Shown here: positions 57,174 through 64,000 of the stretch, one piece after another | Layout of the letters: each line of letters begins with the position of its first letter | How positions within the stretch are numbered: the first letter of the stretch is position 1 | Assembly (NCBI GenBank): GCA_038363925.1 | Contig: JAQQWL010000012.1 | Coordinates: forward strand, 496,001-560,000 | From: Apiospora phragmitis | Taxonomy: Eukaryota > Ascomycota > Sordariomycetes > Amphisphaeriales > Apiosporaceae | Length of the DNA: 64,000 nt | Direction of reading: 5' to 3' | Program-made: the position numbers and the translations under genes | Notes under the pieces: generated by a model | What the model saw: the letters and a program-made list of their open reading frames with translations, nothing else | The model's database searches: none | What the model was told of the DNA's origin: nothing

Positions 57174-57982
57174 CTTTCTGTTAGTTCTCGTCTTGCATAT
57201 TTTAAGAGGCAAACATCATCACTTGGGAGCAAGTAGGAAAAAGTCCCCGTCTCGTAAAAGTTGTCGTGGCGCTGACCAGGGAATTCTAATATATGATGCA
57301 CACCAATAATATGACGTCCCCGGCGGTTCCGCTGGTCGCAGACGCGCCTAGTGTGACCCTGCCCTGTGACCCACGTCATGTGGTGTTGCCGAAGCTGGTG
57401 ACCTGCACGCGGGGTTGGCTGCCCCTGAGCTCTCTCAAAAAACAACAGTGTGATTGATTGGCTTGTGGTCTTTTGTCTTGCTTCTTCGGATCGGTGCCAA
57501 GCCAGCCACACGAAAGATATGTAGAAGCTGCACAGGACAAGCAAGGATACTCTCAAATCCAAATGGTGTAAACCTATCAACCCAGAAAGCATGGCCAAAA
57601 CCCTTTCAAACTCTCAGAGATGAATGGTTCGTTTCCGGGCATCCGGAATTCAGCTTTTGGTCTTTGCCAGGCCGCAGCGTCGTGCGATAGGGTGTTGCTG
57701 GGAGGATGTCGACGTCCACGACGCTAACAACACTTCCAGCGGTCGCATCAGCGCCGGCTCTTATTCCCATGAAGGTCTTCAGTAAGGTAAACTCAATCCG
57801 AGAGCAGATACCAATCATAATATACCATCCTGACCTTTCGTCTTCGGAACCCTGGTAGCATGCCCATTGGTTCTGCCGCACTGGGCTTCTTTGGCGACTT
57901 TGCTACCCGAAGCAGTGCTTTTGCATAGCGAGCGTGACTCAGGTTTATAATGAGACTTTGCTAGAGTTGGCAGACCCGCTGA
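57174..57982. other. Intergenic region
   Basis: Upstream of the feruloyl esterase and 3' flank of the next gene. No convincing ORF; a minus-strand frame at 57606-57881 is open but unrecognised. Confidence 0.45.
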
Positions 57983-58741
57983 CTATGGGGAACTGTTCCT
58001 GGACTTCTCGATGGCTAGAAGCTCCCGAAGGGGCGGCATGTCCTCCAACATGCCATCCTCTAATCGATCCCACAGTATTCCGCAGGTAGGTTGGACTGCT
58101 GCGTCGGCGCGGAGCACCCTGGATGGGGTCACAATAAGATTGCAGACGGTATCATAAGCCTCAGGCTGTAGTTCCTCGTCCAGGACCTGGCAGTCATGCA
58201 CCACGGCGGCGGTCATGGTGTCCTGATGCACCACCTTCAGGGTATGCAGCATGCCCCACTCCAGGTCGAAGAAACCATGGCCCTTACCGAAACGGATGCC
58301 CATGTGGTTGATGGCGCCCGTGCCCGTCACCATGAAGCCGATCTGCAGGTCCAGACTGGCAATGTCCGCCAGCGACACGGGCCGCCCGACCTTCTCCAGC
58401 CCGTCGAGCGTCGCCGCGTACCGGTACAGTTCTGGTCTGATGATCGCCGGGTCGAGCAGCCAGAAGCCGCGGCGGATCCCGTACGTGGTGATCAAGACCC
58501 GGATCCCGGCCTGCAGCGTCTGCTCGCGCAGGTACTCCAGGCAGTTGTCGGGCGTGATGAAGACGGTGGCGCACCTGCAGTAGCTCGGCATCGCGAGCAG
58601 CCTACCGGCGGCGGCTTCCGAGCCGGTGAAGTCGGCGATGAAGCTGGAGAAGTCGTAGTGGAACCGCAAGTCCGGGTACGCGACCTGGCGGAGTTCCTGC
58701 CATACCTTGGTCCGGATGGCTTCCTTGTGCGAGAGTGCCAT
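57983..58741 (-). CDS. 5-formyltetrahydrofolate cyclo-ligase-like protein
   Basis: Start MALSHKEAIRTKVWQELRQ chosen at 58741; six further codons upstream (from 58759) are open but start less typically. Single exon, 252 residues, intact. The core belongs to the MTHFS / NagB-RpiA-CoA-transferase fold: RCATVFITPDNCLEYLREQT, IRVLITTYGIRRGFWLLDP, GTGAINHMGIRFGKGHGFFD LEWG (the GKGxGxxDLE turn that binds substrate phosphate in this family), and VVHDCQVLDEEL. Family members convert 5-formyl-THF to methenyl-THF with ATP, but fungal long forms may have other roles. Tail-to-tail and head-to-head neighbours are unrelated. Confidence 0.8.
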   Translation of the reverse strand: MALSHKEAIRTKVWQELRQVAYPDLRFHYDFSSFIADFTGSEAAAGRLLAMPSYCRCATVFITPDNCLEYLREQTLQAGIRVLITTYGIRRGFWLLDPAIIRPELYRYAATLDGLEKVGRPVSLADIASLDLQIGFMVTGTGAINHMGIRFGKGHGFFDLEWGMLHTLKVVHQDTMTAAVVHDCQVLDEELQPEAYDTVCNLIVTPSRVLRADAAVQPTCGILWDRLEDGMLEDMPPLRELLAIEKSRNSSP

Positions 58742-59093
58742 GTTGTTTCCTCGGATCAAGATCGGCCACGGACAAGACTAGATTATCACGAGCTTGCAAT
58801 GGTGCTCAATTGATGTGATTGATCAGTAGTCCTCCTTTTGCATGATGCCTTCATATTTGGTTTCTCGTAGGTGATCAGAAATGGCGGAGGTGTTTCCGCA
58901 TTTCTGGAAGCTTACCTAATCGCAAGCGTGCACCCACCGTCACGGTCACCATCAATCACTCTCTCATCAAATCAATCAATCATTTGAAGTCAACTACAGT
59001 CTCGAAATTCACTGCTTCAATTGAAATATAACATTGCGATTGGCATCAAGTTGCACGAATTCAATTGTTTCCTGCTTGGATGGGCAGGGCAGA
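58742..59093. promoter_or_regulatory. Bidirectional promoter region
   Basis: The only sequence between the divergent cyclo-ligase-like gene (-) and SAS2 (+). It contains repeated atcaatca units at 58949-58985. No TATA element was identified. Confidence 0.45.
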
Positions 59094-61018
59094 ATGGCGC
59101 CCCCGAAGCGCAAGCGTCCGCAAGACGAAAACCCAACCGAGGCCGAATCCGCAACGCGACGAACCACCCGTCACAGCCATCCCACTGCTGCAGAGCCCGA
59201 CCATGAGCCCGAGAAACAGCTGAGAAGCCGTCGCACATGTTCCGACACCCTGGAGGCGCCAGAACCCATCCCACCGCCTTCTGCCACGGCCCCGATCACC
59301 AAGACTTACGTGACGAGACCACGCGACACTAAGACATCGGACCCTGACACGGCGGCCCCACGGCCCAAAGTCGCAAATGCCACCATCACGAAAAGACGGA
59401 CCAGAAGGCGCAGCGCCGCCGACGACCATGCCGATCCCGTGGACCGATCCTTAAGGGATGGTCAGGTAGAGGGCAAGGAGAACCTTCGGCCTGCGCACCA
59501 TGTCGAGTCAAAACAAGTTACTGCTACGGCTGCGCAACAACGACAACAACAACAACACTCTCCTGTTCCGCCCCAACCACGTTCACGAGCCCCTGCGCCC
59601 AAATCGCCCGCGACTCTCGACAACCCGGTCGCGGCCTATCGAGGAGCAGCCACCTCGATGATCACACCGAAGCGCCGCCTGTCAATCCAGCCCAAGAAGC
59701 CGCCCCCGACGCCACGGTCCGATCGGAACATTGACAGGGTTGTGCTGGGGGACATTTCGTTTCGCGCCTGGTACCCTTCCTACTACGGGAAAGACGTTCT
59801 GGGCGATGCGTCCGTCACCTCGGGCGGCAAGGCCAACCCCGGTGGCGGCGGTGCCAAGATCGGCGGTGGAAAGAAGGACAAGGAGGTTCTGCTGGACCAG
59901 CTCTTCGTTTGCCCTTCCTGTTTCAAGTACTCCAAGGAAGAGGCCAAGTGGCGCCGACACATAAGCGCTTGCTTGCCCAAGGCCTGGGTGCCGGGTGACA
60001 AGATCTACATACACCCCGAGGAGAGCAGAGCTCCCCACGGCGGTACAAGTGGCGCGGATGCCCGGTGCAACCGCAAGCCGAAGACGGCGGGTGGCGTTGG
60101 CCATGGCTTGGAAGGCGAGTGGAGTGTCTGGGAAGTGGATGGTGAGAACGAACCGGTAAGTCCGAAGATCCTCTGACTGTCTTCCTTATCTACATAATGT
60201 ACGATACTAACCTGCCCGCTAGTTATTCTGCCAGAACCTTTCACTTTTCGCCAAGCTCTTCCTGGACAACAAGTCCGTGTTCTTTGATGTCGCTGGTTTC
60301 AACTACTTCCTTCTGGTCTATACGCCACCTCATACGGCAAAGAGGTCTGAAGAAGTGGATACCGAACAACAGCCAGGGGAAGAAGCACCAACTTCACCGC
60401 GCCCGCAGGTTGTCGGCTTCTTCTCCAAGGAGAAGCTCTCTTGGGACAACAACAACCTGGCGTGCATCCTCGTGTTCCCCCCCTGGCAGCGAAAAGGCCT
60501 CGGGGCCTTGCTCATGGGCATCTCGTACGAGATTTCGCGGCGCGAGAAGGTCCTGGGTGGGCCCGAGAAGCCCATCTCGGAACTGGGGAAGAAGGGTTAC
60601 AGGCGGTTCTGGCTGGCGAGATATGCCGCTGGCTCCTGGGTTTGGGAGTACAGGACAGCAAAGAAGAGATCATTGTGAATGTTGACGAGTGCAGCAAATC
60701 TACGTGGATAGCACCCGAGGACTGCCTGGTCGTCATACGCGACATGGGCATCATGACGATTGAGGACGGAACGGGGCCCGCAAAGAAAGCCTCCTCTCAC
60801 AGTCCAATTGCCGGCGAAGGGGAGGACGATGCGGAGTCGTTGGAGGAAAGCAGCAAAAAGCAAGTCTCTCGACTAAGATCGATAAGGAGGATGTCAGGAG
60901 ATGGGTTAGGGACAACCGGATAGATCTGGAGAGGGCCTGTGACGCTGATGGTTTCGTCGAGGGATACGCGATCAAGTCGGTGGAGATGGAGGAAGAAGAG
61001 GAAGAGGAGGAGGAATAA
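59094..61018 (+). CDS. SAS2: MYST-family histone acetyltransferase SAS2, two frameshifts
   Basis: Exons 59094-60155 and 60223-61018; intron 60156-60222 (GTAAGT...GCTAG) joins phase 0. The first 230 residues are basic and disordered (MAPPKRKRPQDENP, a short poly-Gln). Then the MYST domain: DRVVLGDISFRAWYPSYYGK, zinc finger FVCPSCFKYSKEEAKWRRHI..CL, LFCQNLSLFAKLFLDNKSVF, acetyl-CoA motif PPWQRKGLGALLMGISYEIS, GGPEKPISELGKKGYRRFW. One G short near 60618 moves the frame to EICRWLLGLGVQDSKEEIIV, STWIAPEDCLVVI; one A short in an A run near 60855-60860 moves it to KIDKEDVRRWVRDNRIDLER, DADGFVEGYAIKS and an acidic end. Corrected length 1860 nt, 619 residues. In yeast SAS2 acetylates histone H4 Lys16 and limits spread of silent chromatin. 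Confidence 0.9.
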
Positions 61019-61430
61019 CCGATGCGGCTTTGATTTGGTTTGCAAGTTGTATGAGATATCTACTGGCTTATGTTGCCTGACTATCTTTCTAACGCAAAAT
61101 GATACCCCATATGTTCAACTTTGAGCTGCCATATTAATTGCTCTGTCTAATTGAAGAGCGGCCTCTATAGCAAACCCCAGGCTTTTGCAGCCAAGTTGAA
61201 CGTCCGAGGGCCAGAGTGTGGAGGCCATGATGCGTTGCGGGCAGGTACAGATCTTGCCCCCACTTTCGGTCGGGGCTGACTAAGCGGGGTTGGAGTTCCT
61301 CCAGCGCCGAATTTGCTGGGAGCTCTCGTACAGGCGCCATTGACTCTGAAGCCGAAAAAGTTCGCAGTAGGCAATTGATGGGCAGCTTGATCGTGTCAAG
61401 CAAGCTTCACCGTCAATCGCATCCGTCATT
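61019..61430. other. Intergenic region
   Basis: 3' flank of SAS2 and promoter/leader of MRP4, same strand. No gene seen; minus-strand ORFs here have no protein-like features. Confidence 0.5.
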
Positions 61431-62840
61431 ATGATCATCAGGGAGTTTGGTGTTCGCCATGGTAAGTTCTTGGAAATCAATTGCTTGGAAATCTCGAGAA
61501 TCAATCCCAACTAAAGCCCTCATTGCAGGCCGCAAGGTGCTGGCAGCGCCTCTCCGTCGAGGACAGCAATGCCTGAGAGCTTTGTCGACAGAGACCTCTG
61601 GAACCCCCGTCGCATCCGCCGATCCCACCGTCGAGGCCGCGATACAGACCAACCCCGAGAATCCCACACCGCCCTCCCCTCTTCGCTAGGATGGCCAAGC
61701 AACCCCGACGTCGCCCTGTCGTCCCCGATACGACCAAGGCCGACTTCGAGCTGGCGCAGAAGCTGAAACGCGACCTGTCCAAGATTGGGTCCGTGGTCGA
61801 GCACCGCTACAGCCCCTCGGACGTCTTCCGGAACCCGCCCGGTCTCAAGGACGTCACGCTGGAGCTGCTCATGGCCTCGCAGGCGCACATGGGCCACCAC
61901 ACCTCCGTCTGGAACCCGGCCAACGCCCGCTACATCTACGGCATCCGCCAGGGCATCCATATCATCTCGCTCGAGCAGACGGCGGCCCACCTGCGGCGCG
62001 CGGCGCGCGTGGTGGAGGAGGTCGCCTACCACGGCGGCCTGATCCTGTTCGTCGGCAACCGGCCCGGCCAGACCCGGATCGTGACGCAGGCCGCGCGCAT
62101 GGCCAAGGCCTGCCACCTCTTCACCAAGTGGGTTCCGGGGGACCATCACCAACAGCGACAAGATCCTGCCGGGAATCCCCGTCGAAATCGTCGACGAGCA
62201 CGACCAGCCCGTCGACGGCTTCCGCCAGCACCTGATGGACCGGCGGGCCCTGGTGCCCGACCTGGTCGTGTGCCTGAACCCGCTCGAGAACTTCACGATG
62301 CTGCGCGAGTGCAGCCAGTTCAATGTTCCCACCATTGGTATCATCGACACCAACACCGAGCCCACGTGGGTGACGTACGCGATTCCGGCCAACGATGACA
62401 GGTAAGCAGTAGCCCCATTTCCAGTCGTCCCCATTCCAGCTCTCTCTTTCAAATCATGTACACGTACTGATCAACTCTCTAGTATGCGCTGCTTGGCCGT
62501 CATTGGAAGCGTTCTCGGCCGTGCCGGAGAAGCCGGCCAGAAGCGTCGCATGGAGGATGCCAAGAACGGCAAGGTGACGTGGAACACACCGTTCGAGATC
62601 AAGCAGTTCCTCGAAATCCAGCGGAAGCGAGCCGAATGGAGCGAACGTGCTTATCGAGAAGAGGCAGGAGGCGAGGGCGAGGGCGAAGGCCTCGACCGGT
62701 TCGGCGGCCCCAGGAAGGACAACCAAATCGTGGACGAGTACATGTCGGAGCTGCAGAGGGAGGTGGCCGCTGTCAATGCGGAGGATGAGGTGAAGCCGCT
62801 GCTGAGGAAAATGGCACGCCGGCCGGAGGAGCGGGACTGA
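61431..62840 (+). CDS. MRP4: Mitochondrial small-subunit ribosomal protein MRP4 (uS2m), two frameshifts
   Basis: Exon 1 (61431-61461) MIIREFGVRH, exon 2 (61529-62401), exon 3 (62483-62840). The N-terminus is a mitochondrial presequence (RKVLAAPLRRGQQCLRALST). One base too many in a C run near 61676-61679 separates it from MAKQPRRRP; one G too many at 62137-62141 changes KWVPG-TITNSDKILPGIPVE into another frame. Removing both gives 1260 nt, 419 residues. uS2 signatures: LELLMASQAHMGHHTSVWNP, YIYGIRQGIHIISLEQTAAH, VPDLVVCLNPLENFTMLREC, VPTIGIIDTNTEPTWVTYAI PAND. It is part of the mitoribosome head/body junction. MRP4 is required for respiration in yeast, so real double frameshifts are unlikely. 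Confidence 0.9.
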
Positions 62841-63292
62841 GTGATACCCGTGGAAACCTGGGCTGCTTGCTGTACGATGTGTATAGTCTAGATGTACAAA
62901 ATAGATCTGGAAGAACCAACGGTATCCTCGTGCATCTGCTTTCTGGTGTTTGGGTGATTTCCGATCCACGCCTCACTGAGAATCATCTCCTCTGGGAGGG
63001 GGCACGCTTTCATTAGTCGCAAGCCCTGGGCAATATTAAGTACGTTTTCCCCGTACGAGCACTTCAAATAGAGCAGAGCGGATTCTACTCACTCAAGACG
63101 TGTATACGGCAGGATGAAATAGGAGACAAAGTAGCACGGTTGCTAAGACTCGTTCGTCGTGTAATCGAGAAGTTGGTATCGCGTCTCCCATGGCAGGCCT
63201 GTCCATCCAAATGCGGTGTCGCACCCGTGCCAGGTCAGCCGATTCATAGATAGCATAGCAGCCCCGAAGCCGTAAGCCGTAGCATCGCGGCG
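62841..63292. other. Intergenic region
   Basis: 3' flank of MRP4 and upstream region of the lectin gene. No gene seen. Confidence 0.5.
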
Positions 63293-63869
63293 ATGCAGCC
63301 AGACGTATCATGCGATATAAACAACAGCTTCTGCAAAGACCTCAGCGTGCCTATCAACGACTGCCACTACTCACTCCCCAGCGGCACCTTTATCGCCCAC
63401 TGCAAAGGATCCAACTCGGACTTCCACCGGACCGAAGTGAACATCAACCGCTGTCTGGCTCTCAACAACAAGACCGAGCTGGTGTTTCGCTGGGATTACG
63501 TAAAATGTCGCCTCTACGCTGATGCTACTAGTTCCATTCCAAAAAAAAAAAGAAAAAAAAAACCAAAAAAAAACCACGTATGGTATATGAATTCTGACCT
63601 TTTCTTCTTAACAGCCCACACGGAGAAACCCTCAATATGAGATGCAGTTCGTGCTCCATGGACTCCAACTGGATGCTCCGATGCAAGTGTGCCCAGTTGG
63701 GCTGGTTTACTACCGGCTTGAGGGAAGTTACTACCTCTATCAACTTGTGAGAGTTATTAATACCCATGTGGGCTTTTATTGTGCCAGTCCGCGCCTCCGA
63801 GTCGGCTTCCAGCGTTTACTACGACTAGCAAATAGGAGAGCTGAACTGCACCGGGAACGCCTAACCTAG
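63293..63869 (+). CDS. Cyanovirin-N homology (CVNH) lectin-like protein, frame uncertain
   Basis: Start MQPDVSCDINNSFCKDLSV at 63293. Repeat 1: FIAHCKGSNSDFHRTEVNIN then RCLALNNKTELVFRWD. A probable intron starts at 63500 (GTAAAA), contains three poly-A runs (63541-63579) and ends at TAACAG 63615. Repeat 2: HGETLNMRCSSCSM, LRCKCAQLGWFTTGLREVTT, SINL. The pattern fits the two internal repeats of CVNH domains (S-C...L.A.C...G....TSINL...I.N..G...C). Two problems: the intron join is one base out of phase, and a TGA follows SINL while RVINTHVGFYCASPRL continues one frame over (stop 63869). No signal peptide. CVNH proteins bind mannose-rich glycans; the role of fungal members is unclear. Confidence 0.62.
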
Positions 63870-64000
63870 GCCCTGATAGCGTCAAGATTCCAAGGTGCGG
63901 TGGAACGTAATATTGAGAACGGGGGTAAGGGTTGGATTATACGTTCGCATTTGTTTGGATGGGTTTTAGTTGACTTGTAGGTAGACTCGCAATGCATTGT
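63870..64000. other. Right edge of window
   Basis: 3' flank of the CVNH gene; nothing recognised. Confidence 0.5.

Overview
The window is nuclear DNA of a filamentous ascomycete (Pezizomycotina; species not determinable by eye). Genes carry short GT-AG introns of about 50-185 bp. Several families are typical of these fungi (HET, NACHT-type STAND proteins, glycosyl hydrolase 47, DHA1 transporters). One AT-rich block carries the mark of repeat-induced point mutation (RIP): CA/TG dinucleotides almost absent while CG survives. No PKS, NRPS, rRNA, tRNA or CRISPR was seen.

Layout. 1-8.6 kb: a glycine-zipper protein running off the left edge (-), an intact MFS transporter (-), a long gene-poor gap, and a broken S9 peptidase (+). 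8.67-10.59 kb: a Fot1/pogo transposon with 44-bp inverted repeats and TA target duplication. 11.8-15.6 kb: wreckage of a STAND (NLR-like) gene, an unrecognised ORF and an ankyrin fragment. 15.6-24.9 kb: a secreted protein, a seven-helix membrane protein, an intact short-chain dehydrogenase, a low-complexity ORF, a dead HSL-type esterase and a truncated acidic-tail protein. 24.9-36.25 kb: the RIP block and its fringe. It holds nested pogo-type elements, a solo LTR with a perfect 5-bp duplication, a second, heavily RIP-mutated Fot1 copy, and a second STAND fragment bracketed by inverted copies of a small element. 37-52 kb: an alpha/beta hydrolase, a fructosamine-3-kinase-like gene, a three-part hydrolase-NACHT-propeller STAND gene, a second MFS transporter, an unknown gene and a HET gene. 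53-64 kb: housekeeping and secretory genes (GH47 mannosidase, feruloyl esterase, a formyl-THF cyclo-ligase-like protein, the MYST acetyltransferase SAS2, mitoribosomal MRP4) and a cyanovirin-N-like lectin.

Two themes stand out. First, three STAND loci, an ankyrin fragment and a HET gene, i.e. the self/non-self recognition repertoire of filamentous fungi, are spread across 40 kb around a RIP-mutated transposon block, and most are damaged. Second, many otherwise well-conserved genes, including the core genes MRP4 and SAS2, contain single-base length changes, mostly in homopolymers. Correcting them restores reading frames exactly divisible by three, so much of the apparent breakage outside the transposon block may be sequencing error. 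Exon joins are inferred from splice consensus, reading phase and remembered family patterns; no search was run.
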